Source: Moraxellaceae bacterium
GTDB lineage: Bacteria; Pseudomonadota; Gammaproteobacteria; Burkholderiales; Rhodocyclaceae
Assembly: GCA_031119205.1 (NCBI GenBank)
Contig: JAVHYF010000006.1
Coordinates: forward strand, 1 to 64,000
Length of the DNA stretch: 64,000 nt
Direction of reading: 5' to 3'
Shown here in pieces: positions 12,165-20,931 of this stretch. Made by a program: the position numbers and the translations under genes. The first letter of the stretch is position 1; every line of letters starts with the position of its first letter. The notes below the pieces were generated by a model, which made no database searches, was not told where the DNA came from, and saw only the letters and a program-made list of their open reading frames with translations.

Positions 12165-12896
12165 ATGGCAGCCAGCATGATGATCCCCGCCAACCAGGCC
12201 TCCGGCGCTTTCCAGCGCTGGGAGCCGGAAGACTTTGCACTCGCCGCGCCGGAGCCCCAACCGGAGCCGGAGTCGTTGCCGCAGCAGGACGCGCCGGTCG
12301 AGGCCGCCGCCCAGCCCGCCGAGGAAGCGCCCTTCGAGCTCATTCCGGGCGTGACCCTGCCGACCGCCGAGGACATCGAGCGCATCCAGCAGGACGCGGC
12401 CCGCGAGGGCTATGCCGCCGGCTACGAGGAAGGCGCAGCGCGGGGCCGCATGGAGGCTGCCGAGCTGCACCAGATGCTCACTGGCCTGGACGAATCCCTG
12501 AGCCGTATGGATCAGGAGATCGCCCACGAGATCCAGGCGCTGGCGCTGGAAATCGCCCGCCAGGTCGTGCGCGACACCGTGGTGGAACGCCCGGAAGCCC
12601 TGCTGACGGTCATCCGCGAAGCGCTCAACCAGTTGCCACAACAGCACGCCACCATCCGCCTGCATCCGGCGGATGCCGCGCTGGCGCGCCAGTACATCGG
12701 CGAGCACTTCGACAGCGTGGCCCACCGCATCGTCGAGGATGACCACATCCTGCGCGGCGGCTGCACGGTGGAAGCCGCCGGCACACAGATCGACGCCCAG
12801 CTGCAGACGCGCTGGCGTCGCGTGGTGGAACACCTGAGCCAGGACGCGACGCAGTTCGAGGACCATGTACGGGGCAGCGGCAGCCATGGCCAATGA
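12165..12896 (+). CDS. fliH: Flagellar export ATPase regulator FliH
   Basis: 243 aa. FliH is the stator-like partner of the export ATPase FliI and holds it at the C-ring. The N-terminal third is acidic and rich in Pro, Ala and Glu ([14 protein letters not shown]). A glycine-spaced helix follows ([21 protein letters not shown]), typical of FliH GxxxG repeats, and the C-terminal FliH/HrpE domain includes [18 protein letters not shown]. It starts 63 nt after fliG and overlaps the start of fliI by 11 nt. Confidence 0.92.
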   Translation: MAASMMIPANQASGAFQRWEPEDFALAAPEPQPEPESLPQQDAPVEAAAQPAEEAPFELIPGVTLPTAEDIERIQQDAAREGYAAGYEEGAARGRMEAAELHQMLTGLDESLSRMDQEIAHEIQALALEIARQVVRDTVVERPEALLTVIREALNQLPQQHATIRLHPADAALARQYIGEHFDSVAHRIVEDDHILRGGCTVEAAGTQIDAQLQTRWRRVVEHLSQDATQFEDHVRGSGSHGQ

Positions 12897-14295
12897 ACAC
12901 TTCACCGACGTCTGGAAGAACTACCTGCGCGACTGCGAGAAGATCGCCCGCGCCACGACGCCGCTACAGATCTCGGGCCGCCTGACCCGCATCAATGGCC
13001 TTGTCATGGAGGCGGCCGGCCTCAAGCTGCCGCTGGGCTCCGGCTGCCGCGTGATGGTGCCGGGCGGTGGCTCGGTGGAATGCGAGGTGGTCGGCTTCTC
13101 CGGCGAAAAGCTGTTCATGATGCCGACCGACGATGTGTTCGGGCTGGCGCCAGGTGCACAGGTCATTCCGAACGAACCGGTGCAGCCGACGCCGACCACC
13201 GGCGAGCGCGTCGTCCCCCGTCGCCGCGCGTCCGACCGCGCCAAGCATCTGCCGGTAGGTGACGAACTGCTCGGCCGCGTCCTCGATGGCGCCGGTCGCC
13301 CACTCGATGGCCTCGGCCCTCTGGGCACCCAGAACACCCGCTCATTGCAGAGCCGGCCGGTCAATCCGCTGGGCCGTGCCCCGATTGCATCCACGCTGGA
13401 CGTCGGCATCCGTGCCATCAACGGCCTGCTCACGGTCGGCCGCGGCCAGCGCGTCGGCCTGTTCGCCGGTTCCGGCGTTGGTAAATCAGTACTGATCGGC
13501 ATGATGGCGCGCTACACCGCGGCCGATGTCGTCGTCGTCGGACTGATCGGCGAACGGGGCCGCGAAGTGAAGGAATTCATCGAGCACAACCTCGGCGATG
13601 AAGGCCGCGCCCGCTCGGTGGTAGTCGCCGCGCCAGCCGACACCAGTCCCTTGATGCGCTTGCAGGGCGCGTCCTACGCCACCAGCATTGCCGAACACTT
13701 CCGCGACCAGGGCAAGCAGGTACTGCTGATCATGGATTCGCTGACCCGCTATGCCATGGCCCAGCGCGAGATCGCACTCGCCATCGGTGAGCCGCCGGTG
13801 ACCCGCGGCTATCCGCCCAGCGTGTTCGCCCGCCTGCCGGCGCTGGTGGAACGCGCCGGCAACGGCGCCGAGGGTGGCGGCTCGATCACCGCCTTCTACA
13901 CCGTGCTGGCGGAAGGCGACGACCAACAGGACCCGATTGCCGACTCGGCGCGCGCCATCCTGGACGGCCACTTCGTGCTGACCCGCGCGCTGGCCGATCA
14001 GGGCCACTACCCCGCCATCGACATCGAGCAATCCATCTCGCGGGCCATGCACAACCTGGTCCGCCCCGCCCACTTCGACCTCGTTCGCCGCTTCAAGCAA
14101 TTGTTCTCCCGCTACCAGCGCTCGCGCGACCTCATCGCCGTGGGCGCCTACCAGCAAGGCGCCGATCCTTTGCTCGATGAAGCAGTCCGCATGTACCCGG
14201 CGCTGGAGCGCTTCCTGCAGCAGAAGATCGAGGAGCAGGCGGAGTTCGAGGACAGCCTGGCCGACCTGCATGCCCTCTTCGGCGAGCAGATGTGA
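12886..14295 (+). CDS. fliI: Flagellum-specific export ATPase FliI
   Basis: 469 aa from the ATG at 12886; the frame is open seven codons further, but this ATG gives the family N-terminus. FliI is the hexameric ATPase that drives substrate unloading at the flagellar type III export gate. It has an F1-beta-like core with Walker A (GSGVGKS in [14 protein letters not shown]), the [12 protein letters not shown] stretch and Walker [27 protein letters not shown]. The C-terminal helical part is present. It overlaps fliH by 11 nt, and fliJ starts 16 nt after its stop. Confidence 0.96.
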   Translation: MANEHFTDVWKNYLRDCEKIARATTPLQISGRLTRINGLVMEAAGLKLPLGSGCRVMVPGGGSVECEVVGFSGEKLFMMPTDDVFGLAPGAQVIPNEPVQPTPTTGERVVPRRRASDRAKHLPVGDELLGRVLDGAGRPLDGLGPLGTQNTRSLQSRPVNPLGRAPIASTLDVGIRAINGLLTVGRGQRVGLFAGSGVGKSVLIGMMARYTAADVVVVGLIGERGREVKEFIEHNLGDEGRARSVVVAAPADTSPLMRLQGASYATSIAEHFRDQGKQVLLIMDSLTRYAMAQREIALAIGEPPVTRGYPPSVFARLPALVERAGNGAEGGGSITAFYTVLAEGDDQQDPIADSARAILDGHFVLTRALADQGHYPAIDIEQSISRAMHNLVRPAHFDLVRRFKQLFSRYQRSRDLIAVGAYQQGADPLLDEAVRMYPALERFLQQKIEEQAEFEDSLADLHALFGEQM

Positions 14296-14311
14296 CAGAG
14301 GCTGATACGCC

Positions 14312-14764
14312 ATGACGCGCCAGAGCCCGCTCGAAGCCCTCATCGACATGGCCAAGGATCGCGTGGACTCCGCCACGCGACGCCTGGCCGAGTGCCTGGC
14401 CGGCGAACGCTCGGCAGCCGAGAAGCTGAAGTTGCTGAGCGACTATCGCGAGGAATACCGCAAGCGTTACATGGAAGCGGTGCGCAACGGCATCGGCCCG
14501 GCCGACATGCGTAACTACAGCGCCTTCCTGTCCAAGCTGGACGACGCGATCGCCCAGCAGCAACAACTCACCGACCACCAGAAGCGCCTCACCCAGGCCG
14601 GCCAGCAGCAGTGGGTGCACGAGCGCAACCGCCTGAAGGCCTTCGACACGCTCTCCCAGCGCCAGCAGCAACAGCAGCAGCGCAAGGAGAACAAGCAGGA
14701 GCAGCGGCAGAGCGACGAGCATGCCGCCAAGCACTTCAAGAGCGGCGAAGAAGAAGACAGCTGA
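14312..14764 (+). CDS. fliJ: Flagellar export chaperone FliJ
   Basis: 150 aa, very rich in Gln, Lys, Arg and Glu and predicted to be almost wholly alpha-helical coiled coil, as FliJ is. FliJ links the FliI ring to the export gate FlhA and escorts substrates. The central part (AAEKLKLLSDYREEYRKRY) matches the family; the C-terminal third is a Q-rich run (QRQQQQQQRKENKQEQRQ). It closes the fliFGHIJ run. The next gene is on the opposite strand and converges with it. Confidence 0.88.
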   Translation: MTRQSPLEALIDMAKDRVDSATRRLAECLAGERSAAEKLKLLSDYREEYRKRYMEAVRNGIGPADMRNYSAFLSKLDDAIAQQQQLTDHQKRLTQAGQQQWVHERNRLKAFDTLSQRQQQQQQRKENKQEQRQSDEHAAKHFKSGEEEDS

Positions 14765-14808
14765 TCCGTGCCCTCACGCGCGCCGCGGGCAAAGCCGCGG
14801 CGGCGCCG

Positions 14809-15687
14809 TCACAGGTACTTCGCCAGTCGCCAGCCCAGCGGAACATTCTCCAGCCTTCTCTTCAACCGCAGCTTCGCCGGTAGCTTCATCTCGAAGAGGT
14901 CAAAGCGGACATCGCAGCAAAAATTGATGTGCCGACGGGGAACGCCGGTCGGGCTGCGAGGGCTCACAGCATGGATCGAACGTGCCGAGTTGAGGAACAG
15001 CACCAACGTGTTGGCCTTGTACTCACCCAGGCGCACCGTCTTCACCAGGTCTTCGTCAATTTCGGCAGGCAGCTTGGAAATACGCACGGCCTGGTCGCCT
15101 GGGTAGATCGGCGCAACGGCCTCGCACACTTCCAGGTTGGCCCCTGTTGAATCATCGTCCTCGCGGCGGAAGTACAACAGGGCCGCGAACAGCTCTGACG
15201 GCCGATCTACGTGGGGCCCACGCACGACCCGCGGCTGCCGCGTGTAGTTGATGTAGAACTGACACTCCATCGACGCCTCCGCGCCATCGGCCAGGGGGTC
15301 ACCCCGTCCGCCAGGCCGCATGCCCACAACCCAGTCCTGAAGCTTCCGACCCGCGCGCGACTCCAGTTCGGGATGCAAGGCCTTGAGCTGATCGCCGGCC
15401 AGAACCACCAGTTCGTCGAAGAAAGCCTTCGAGGTGTGGTACGCGAAGAAATCGCGCCAGATCGGGGCGACACGCTCATCGCGAATCACCTTGCAGGCCG
15501 GGTAATCGAACCACGTGTCGCGAGGAGTACGCCCATCCAGAATGACCTCATCGGCGGGAAACGCTGCCGCAAGCCGGGCAAACAGCTCCGGCTCCAGCGC
15601 ATCCTGGATGACCAGATGCGGATAAGGTGTAGTCACGAGATCAGCCTTGGCCGCTCGCGAAAGGATGCTGAAATTCTGGTTAGACAT
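14809..15687 (-). CDS. 2-oxoglutarate/Fe(II)-dependent oxygenase family protein
   Basis: 292 aa with no signal peptide or membrane helix. The double-stranded beta-helix iron site is visible: His159-x-Asp161 in RGPHVDRPSE and a distal His239 in SARSIHAVSP. An Arg at 244 or 252 is a candidate for the 2-oxoglutarate salt bridge. Such enzymes hydroxylate or otherwise oxidise proteins, sugars or small molecules; the substrate cannot be told from sequence. The gene lies antisense between fliJ and fliK and breaks the usual run of flagellar genes. A role in modifying a flagellar component is possible but only a guess from position. The ATG at 15687 gives a sensible N-terminus. Confidence 0.78.
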   Translation of the reverse strand: MSNQNFSILSRAAKADLVTTPYPHLVIQDALEPELFARLAAAFPADEVILDGRTPRDTWFDYPACKVIRDERVAPIWRDFFAYHTSKAFFDELVVLAGDQLKALHPELESRAGRKLQDWVVGMRPGGRGDPLADGAEASMECQFYINYTRQPRVVRGPHVDRPSELFAALLYFRREDDDSTGANLEVCEAVAPIYPGDQAVRISKLPAEIDEDLVKTVRLGEYKANTLVLFLNSARSIHAVSPRSPTGVPRRHINFCCDVRFDLFEMKLPAKLRLKRRLENVPLGWRLAKYL

Positions 15688-15881
15688 GGCTGGGGGTTAT
15701 CAACGAGTGGGTACAGGTAACAGGCGGGGAACGAGTAGCCGGGATTGGCTGCGACGTGAATCTCTGCGACGCCAATCAAACTTGCGACAAATAACATGAA
15801 CCCCCACAGGCAGGCAGGGCATTTGCCTCTAGGTACATCGATAACCTCACATCGGGCGTGGTGTTCTGCCATTCCGCCTCC

Positions 15882-15896
15882 TGGCACAGCCTTTGC
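15882..15896 (+). promoter_or_regulatory. Sigma-54 (RpoN) promoter of fliKLMN
   Basis: TGGCACAGCCTTTGC is a perfect match to the -24/-12 consensus TGGCAC-N5-TTGC. It lies 38 nt before the fliK ATG at 15935. A plus-strand frame beginning at 15893 overlaps this promoter and so is not the true start. Confidence 0.9.
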
Positions 15897-15934
15897 AAAG
15901 ATGGGTCGCAGCCCAGCTAACCGAAGGAATTGCC

Positions 15935-17119
15935 ATGCCCGACATGATTCTCGCCGCGACAGCCCCCGTTACGCCCGTGCGCCCGCCGGAAAGCAGCGCC
16001 AGTAACGCCAGCGAGAACAAAGCCGCTGAAGCCGGCGAAGGCACGCAGAGCTTTGCCCAGGTACTGCGCGACCAGCGCCGCACCGACAGCGAGACCAAGC
16101 CGGAAGCCAGGAAGGACGGGGCTTCCAGCAAAACTGAAGAAGCCTCCAGCGAGACGGAACCCAGCACCGAGCCGAGCACCCAGGCCAGTGAAGCCGCGGC
16201 CGCCGCGCAGCTCGCCGCCCTGCTCGCCAGCCAGACTGAAGCCCCCGCCGACGCGGCCGTGGCCAGCGAAGCCGTCGCAGAAGTGACGGCCGCCGATGCC
16301 GCAGCGACGGCAATCGCCGCCCCCTTGCCGGCCAACCCTGCCGGCAACGCGGCAAGCCTTGCCGCCGACGCCCCCGTGGATGCCACAGCAACCGACGCCA
16401 AATCCCCGGCCGCGGCCACGCCGGTACTGGCACAGGCTGTGGATGCTGCCGCCGGGCCGGACTCCCAGCAGGCCGCGGACACCACGGCTGACGACAGCCC
16501 CGTCATCATCCAGCCCAAGACCAGCGAACAGCCGGTCAAGGCAGAGGTGATCAGCAACCAGGCCAGCACTGCGGCGGTGGACTCCGTGGCGCCGCGCCAG
16601 GACGCGACCGCGCAAGTGCAGGCCACCTACGCCCAGCAACCCGCCAACAACGTCCAGGACATTCCCAGTCGCCACACGGTGACCAGCCCGGTCGGCCATC
16701 GTGGCTGGGCCGACGAGGTCGGCACCAAGATCGCCTGGGTGGCCAATCAGGACAACGGGATTGCCGAGCTGGTGCTGACACCGCCCCAACTGGGCCGCGT
16801 CGAGGTCAAGATCCACATGGAAGGCGAACAGGCCTCTGCCCTCTTCGTCGCTGCCAGCCCGGTCGCCCGCGAAGCCCTGCAGGACGCCCTGCCACGCCTG
16901 CGTGAAATCCTTTCGCAAGCAGGCATCCAGCTCGGTGAAGCCCACGTCAGCGCTGGCCAGAGCAATCACAGCGGCCAGGGCGACCAGAACCAGGGCCACG
17001 GCACGCGTCGCTTCAGCGGCGACTCCGGCGCGTCGGCACAGGGGGACCTGGCAGGACTCGGCAGCAGCCGGGGATTTGCCGGCCGCCAAGGCATTGGTCT
17101 GGTGGATACCTTCGCCTGA
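15935..17119 (+). CDS. fliK: Flagellar hook-length control protein FliK
   Basis: 394 aa from the ATG at 15935, preceded by GAAGGAA. FliK measures hook length and switches the export apparatus from hook to filament substrates. The first 270 residues are low complexity, rich in Ala, Glu, Ser, Thr and Pro, as in most FliK proteins. The conserved C-terminal domain (about 275-345) contains GIAELVLTPPQLGRVEVKIHME and LREILSQAGIQLGEAHVS. It is the first gene after a perfect sigma-54 promoter; fliL follows 134 nt downstream. Confidence 0.9.
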   Translation: MPDMILAATAPVTPVRPPESSASNASENKAAEAGEGTQSFAQVLRDQRRTDSETKPEARKDGASSKTEEASSETEPSTEPSTQASEAAAAAQLAALLASQTEAPADAAVASEAVAEVTAADAAATAIAAPLPANPAGNAASLAADAPVDATATDAKSPAAATPVLAQAVDAAAGPDSQQAADTTADDSPVIIQPKTSEQPVKAEVISNQASTAAVDSVAPRQDATAQVQATYAQQPANNVQDIPSRHTVTSPVGHRGWADEVGTKIAWVANQDNGIAELVLTPPQLGRVEVKIHMEGEQASALFVAASPVAREALQDALPRLREILSQAGIQLGEAHVSAGQSNHSGQGDQNQGHGTRRFSGDSGASAQGDLAGLGSSRGFAGRQGIGLVDTFA

Positions 17120-17253
17120 AATCCGCCCTGACGTAAAACCGAGTGTCCTCCCGGCAATCCAACCCTTCATTTAAGGCCCGCTGGTTCCGTTAATTGAGGC
17201 TTCAGGAAGTACCAATCTCCGGAAAATCCAGCACATAGCCCGACAGGACAGAC

Positions 17254-17838
17254 ATGGCCAAGGAAGCACCCAAGAAGGAAGAAGCAGCCGGCGACGCGCC
17301 GCCGAAGAAGAGCAAGAAGATGCTCATCATCATCCTGCTCGTCGTCATCGTGGCTGGCGTGGTCGGCGCGGGTGCCGGCCTGCTGCTCGGCAAGAAGCAG
17401 GGCAAGGCCGCGGCTGGAGAGGAAGAACACGCAGAGGAAGTGGAAGAAGAGCACGCTCCGCAGCCTGCTTTCGACCCCAAGAAGCCACCGATCTTCGTGG
17501 CGCTGGACCCCTTCACCGTCAACCTGCAACCGGAGAACGCCGAGCAGTTCCTGCAGGTCGTCATCACCCTGCGGGTCACTGACGAGAAGATTGCCGAACA
17601 GATCAAGGTCCTGATGCCGCAGATCCGCCACGAGATGCTCTCGCTGATGTCGTCCAAGAAGCCGTCCGAGGTCACCACGCCCGATGGGCGCCAGAACCTC
17701 ACGCTTGAGCTGACCGATGTCGCCAACGAGGTGCTGGGCTGGGAGCCGCCGCCCCCGCCGAAGGTGAAGCGCAAGAACTACGAGCCGCCGACCGGTCCGG
17801 TCGTCTCGGTGTATTTCACGCAGTTCATCGTGCAGTGA
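17254..17838 (+). CDS. fliL: Flagellar basal body-associated protein FliL
   Basis: 194 aa. FliL is a single-pass inner-membrane protein that surrounds and supports the stator. The N-terminus is Lys-rich, one transmembrane helix lies near 24-47 (LIIILLVVIVAGVVGAGAGL), an acidic linker follows, and the periplasmic FliL domain includes FVALDPFTVNLQPENAEQFLQVVITLRV. The C-terminus (VYFTQFIVQ) is the family ending. It is followed by fliM 44 nt later. No convincing separate promoter was seen in the 134-nt gap before it. Confidence 0.94.
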   Translation: MAKEAPKKEEAAGDAPPKKSKKMLIIILLVVIVAGVVGAGAGLLLGKKQGKAAAGEEEHAEEVEEEHAPQPAFDPKKPPIFVALDPFTVNLQPENAEQFLQVVITLRVTDEKIAEQIKVLMPQIRHEMLSLMSSKKPSEVTTPDGRQNLTLELTDVANEVLGWEPPPPPKVKRKNYEPPTGPVVSVYFTQFIVQ

Positions 17839-17882
17839 CCACAGCGACCGAACAGCGATAGCGCACACGGACGAACCCAGCC

Positions 17883-18902
17883 ATGGCCCAGGATTTTCTC
17901 TCCCAGGAAGAAGTTGATGCCCTCTTGAAGGGTGTCACCGGCGACCTGGACGAGCCGGACGAGAAGACCGAAGAAGGCGGCATACGCTCGTACAACCTGG
18001 CCACCCAGGAGCGTATCGTCCGCGGGCGCATGCCGACGCTGGAGCTGATCCACGAGCGCTTCGCGCGCTACCTGCGCATCGGCCTGTTCAACTACATGCA
18101 CCGCAACGCCGAAGTGTCTGTCGGCGCGATCCGCGTGCAGAAGTACAGTGAGTTCGTCCGCAACCTGGTGGTGCCCACCAACCTCAACCTGATCATGGCC
18201 AAGCCGCTGCGCGGCACCGGCCTGATGGTGTTCGACCCGAACCTCGTGTTCCTGGTGGTCGACAACATGTTCGGGGGTGACGGTCGCTTCCACACCCGCG
18301 TCGAAGGTCGGGATTTCACGCCCACGGAACAACGCATCATCCAGGGCCTGCTGAAGGTCGTATTCGCGGAGTACGAACGCGCCTGGGCACCGGTATTCAC
18401 GCTGCAGTTCGAGTACATCCGCAGCGAAATGAACTCGCAGTTCGCCAACATCGCCACGCCGAGCGAGATCGTGGTGTCCGCCACCTTCACGCTGGAGTTC
18501 GGCGGTGCGCAGGCCGACATGCACATCTGCTTCCCGTACTCGATGATGGAGCCGATCCGCGACATCCTGTACAGCTCGATGCAGTCCGACCACATCACGC
18601 AGGACAAGCGCTGGGTCAGCCTGATGAGCAAGCAGGTCCACACGGTGGACATCGAACTGGTGGCGAACCTGGCCACGGCCACGTTGTCGCTGCGTGACCT
18701 CGCAAACCTGAAACCCGGCGATGTCATTCCGCTGGATGTACCCGAATTCGTTCGCGCACACGTCGAAGGTGTGGGCGTGCTGGAGAGCAAATATGGCGTG
18801 CAGGGCGGCCATTACGCGCTCAAGGTGGAACGCTTCATCAAGCCTGAAGACACCGAGATCAACCTGATCGCCAGCAAACTTGGAGGACAAGAAGATGGCT
18901 GA
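17883..18902 (+). CDS. fliM: Flagellar motor switch protein FliM
   Basis: 339 aa. FliM forms the C-ring wall and binds CheY-P. The N-terminal CheY-binding peptide is intact (FLSQEEVDALLKGVTGD), the middle CheC-like domain follows (FGGDGRFHTRVEGRDFTPTEQRII), and the C-terminal SpoA domain ends near residue 330. Its last 8 nt overlap fliN (ATGGCTGA), so the two are translationally coupled, as they are in many flagellar operons. Confidence 0.97.
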   Translation: MAQDFLSQEEVDALLKGVTGDLDEPDEKTEEGGIRSYNLATQERIVRGRMPTLELIHERFARYLRIGLFNYMHRNAEVSVGAIRVQKYSEFVRNLVVPTNLNLIMAKPLRGTGLMVFDPNLVFLVVDNMFGGDGRFHTRVEGRDFTPTEQRIIQGLLKVVFAEYERAWAPVFTLQFEYIRSEMNSQFANIATPSEIVVSATFTLEFGGAQADMHICFPYSMMEPIRDILYSSMQSDHITQDKRWVSLMSKQVHTVDIELVANLATATLSLRDLANLKPGDVIPLDVPEFVRAHVEGVGVLESKYGVQGGHYALKVERFIKPEDTEINLIASKLGGQEDG

Positions 18903-19335
18903 TACCGATACCGCCGCCGGCGAAACCGAAGAGGCGATCAGCGAAGACGACTGGGCGGCTGCAATGCAGGAGCAGGTGGAGGTCGACGCTGCGATGGCGG
19001 CTCAACCACAAGCACAGCCGGCTTCCGCGCTCTTTCCCAGCTTCGACGCACCGGGCGCCAAACCCACGTCGATGAACGACTTCGACCTGATCCTGGACAT
19101 CCCTGTCCAGATCACGGTCGAACTCGGCCGCACCAAGATATCCATCCGCAACCTGCTGCAACTGGCGCACGGTTCCGTGGTGGAGCTGGACGCGCTGGCC
19201 GGCGAGCCGATGGATGTACTGGTTAACGGCACGCTCATCGCACAGGGCGAAGTGGTGGTGGTGAATGACAAGTTCGGCATCCGCCTGACCGACATCATCA
19301 CACCCTCGGAGCGGGTGCGTAAGCTGCGCAGCTGA
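18895..19335 (+). CDS. fliN: Flagellar motor switch protein FliN
   Basis: 146 aa from the ATG at 18895, which has GGAGGA 9 nt upstream and overlaps the end of fliM; an in-frame start five codons earlier is less well placed. FliN forms the base of the C-ring and receives export complexes through FliH. The N-terminal half is acidic and variable. The C-terminal SpoA domain (LDIPVQITVELGRTKISIRNLL ... GEVVVVNDKFGIRLTDII) is complete. A hairpin terminator follows at once, so fliOPQR, which often come next, must lie elsewhere. Confidence 0.96.
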   Translation: MADTDTAAGETEEAISEDDWAAAMQEQVEVDAAMAAQPQAQPASALFPSFDAPGAKPTSMNDFDLILDIPVQITVELGRTKISIRNLLQLAHGSVVELDALAGEPMDVLVNGTLIAQGEVVVVNDKFGIRLTDIITPSERVRKLRS

Positions 19336-19367
19336 TTTACCGACCCGGGACTCAGAAGGTTCTTCAT

Positions 19368-19397
19368 GCGGCGAGGCAATGCCTCGCCGCTTGCCGT
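19368..19397 (+). terminator. Hairpin terminator after fliN
   Basis: A 10-bp perfect GC-rich stem GCGGCGAGGC/GCCTCGCCGC with loop AAT is followed by TTGCCGTTT. It lies 33 nt after the fliN stop. The T run is broken, so termination strength is uncertain. Confidence 0.6.
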
Positions 19398-19572
19398 TTA
19401 CAGCAGCTGCCCCCGGCCCCGCCGTCTCCTACGCGTCTAACGGTGACGTCCTACAGTCGGCCTTGCTGCGCTGCTGCATAAATGAACCATGGCATCGCTG
19501 GCCCCGGCGTTCCGGACCACGATGCGCTACCGGTCCTGCCGGTTCACTGTTCATACCGCGGAGGAGAACACC

Positions 19573-19731
19573 ATGGACAAGCAACCCACCTCGCTGGCTT
19601 CACAGGAAGATGCCGAAGACATGCCCATCGAGTCGGGCTTCACCGACGACGCGCCGAGTGAAACCGAGAACGACCTGGAGCCGCTGCGCATCGTGCGCGA
19701 GCCGTCGACAGCCCATCCGCTGAACTGCTGA
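19573..19731 (+). CDS. Small acidic protein of unknown function (52 aa)
   Basis: Starts at an ATG with a strong GGAGGAG ribosome site 8 nt before it and ends 23 nt before a strong terminator hairpin, so it looks like a free-standing small gene. The product is rich in Asp, Glu, Ser and Pro and has only a few basic residues (MDKQPTSLASQEDAEDMPIE at the N-terminus, HPLNC at the end). It has no membrane helix or signal peptide and is probably disordered. I do not recognise the family. It lies between the flagellar cluster and a minus-strand cassette with a stress-like dehydrogenase. Confidence 0.6.
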   Translation: MDKQPTSLASQEDAEDMPIESGFTDDAPSETENDLEPLRIVREPSTAHPLNC

Positions 19732-19754
19732 GCACCGCCATCACGCAGACACCA

Positions 19755-19779
19755 AAACGGGCGCTCGATGCGCCCGTTT
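19755..19779. terminator. Intrinsic terminator between converging transcripts
   Basis: A perfect 10-bp stem AAACGGGCGC/GCGCCCGTTT with a 5-nt loop TCGAT has A residues on one side and T residues on the other, so it can work for the small plus-strand gene and for the minus-strand cassette ending at 19845. Confidence 0.8.
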
Positions 19780-19844
19780 GCATATCGTTTGCACATTCGC
19801 CCTCCCCGCAGCCTGGCTCCGCAACGCCGTGTCGCTGGCGCCGG

Positions 19845-20084
19845 TCAGCGCACCCAGGACGGCCCGCCGCCCGGATCGAGCAAGTCACCCGGTGGAGGTG
19901 GCCGCACGGGCTCCGGCAGATCGGTCGCCGGATGTTCCGCAGGCGGCTCGTCCGGCGGCAAGGGTGGATCGACCGGGTCCGGATGCTCGGGCCTGGGCTG
20001 CGTGTCCGGTCCCTCTCGCGGCCCTTCCTGCGCCTCTCTCTGAGGGGACGGCTTGTCCGGCGAGTGTGCCGACTGCTCAACCAT
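19845..20084 (-). CDS. Small proline-rich protein (79 aa), unknown function
   Basis: Overlaps the 3' end of the dehydrogenase gene by 8 nt (ATGGTTGA), the usual form of translational coupling, which supports it as a real gene. Roughly a third of residues are Pro and many of the rest are Asp, Glu, Arg or Gly (PPLPPDEPPAEHPATDLPEP). No folded domain, signal peptide or helix is expected. I do not recognise a family beyond short proline-rich proteins. It is the last gene of the minus-strand cassette, before the terminator at 19755-19779. Confidence 0.55.
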   Translation of the reverse strand: MVEQSAHSPDKPSPQREAQEGPREGPDTQPRPEHPDPVDPPLPPDEPPAEHPATDLPEPVRPPPPGDLLDPGGGPSWVR

Positions 20085-20931
20085 TGATCACCTCGCCACC
20101 ATTCGGATGCAGCACCTGCCCACTCATGTAGGAAGAGTCGCTGCTGGCCAGGAAAATATAAGCAGGCGCGATCTCGGCAGGCTGACCCGGCCGGTTCATC
20201 GGAACGTGATCGCCGAAATGCGACACCTTTTCCGCATCGAAGGTGGACGGGATAAGCGGCGTCCACACCGGCCCCGGCGCCACTGCATTCACGCGGATAC
20301 CCTTGGGCACCAGTTGCTGGGACAACGAACGGGTGAAGGCCACGATGGCACCCTTCGACGCCGCGTAATCCAGCAGGGTCGGATTACCCCGGTAGGCCGT
20401 GACCGACGAGGTGTTGATGACGCGCGCACCCGCCTTCAGGTGCGGCAAGGCAGCCTGCGTCAGGTAGAACATGCTGAACACGTTGGTGCGGAAGGTTCGC
20501 TCCAGCTGCGCTGCATCGATGTCGGCCAGGCTGTCCTGCGGGTGCTGCTCGGCCGCGTTGTTCACCAGGATGTCCAGGCGTCCGAATTGCGCCAGCGTGC
20601 GTTCGACGATCTCGTTGCAGAACGACGGCTCGCCGACATCGCCCGCCAGCAGCAGGCATTCGCGGCCCAGTTCGCGGACCGCGGCAGCGGTGTCGTTGGC
20701 ATCGCCGTGCTCGTCCAGATAGACGATCACCACGTCGGCCCCCTCCTTCGCATAGGCGATGGAGACAGCGCGGCCGATGCCACTGTCACCCCCGGTCACG
20801 ATAGCAACCTCGCCACACAGCCGGAAACCACCCGCGTCCGGCATGGCGGACACGGGCAGCGGATTCATCTCGGACTCGATGCCAGGTTGCCGATCCTGGT
20901 GCTGAGGTGGATTGAGCGTGGCGACCGTCAT
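20077..20931 (-). CDS. Short-chain dehydrogenase/reductase, stress-associated type
   Basis: 284 aa. A variable N-terminal extension of about 40 residues precedes a classical SDR Rossmann domain: cofactor loop TGGDSGIGR, NNAA at the beta-4 end, and catalytic Ser/Tyr/Lys as SSVTAYRGNPTLLDYAASKG. The Asp in DVGEP binds adenine. The extension and C-terminus (SSYMSGQVLHPNGGEVING) match the YhdF/YhxD-like group, often linked to general stress. The substrate is unknown. Start and stop overlap both neighbours (4 nt with the DUF6496 gene, 8 nt with the proline-rich gene), so it is the core of a coupled cassette. Confidence 0.85.
   Translation of the reverse strand: MTVATLNPPQHQDRQPGIESEMNPLPVSAMPDAGGFRLCGEVAIVTGGDSGIGRAVSIAYAKEGADVVIVYLDEHGDANDTAAAVRELGRECLLLAGDVGEPSFCNEIVERTLAQFGRLDILVNNAAEQHPQDSLADIDAAQLERTFRTNVFSMFYLTQAALPHLKAGARVINTSSVTAYRGNPTLLDYAASKGAIVAFTRSLSQQLVPKGIRVNAVAPGPVWTPLIPSTFDAEKVSHFGDHVPMNRPGQPAEIAPAYIFLASSDSSYMSGQVLHPNGGEVING

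Noticed and set aside
11064-12905. 613-codon minus-strand open frame opposite fliG and fliH
   Set aside because: Same cause as above; no domain, and it spans two well-supported genes.
15893-15934. Earlier in-frame start for fliK
   Set aside because: It lies inside the sigma-54 -12 element, upstream of any possible transcript start.
17128-17165. TAAA-N15-GGCAATCC resembling a sigma-28 site ahead of fliL
   Set aside because: The -10 part matches GCCGATAA poorly and fliL is better explained by read-through from the fliK promoter.
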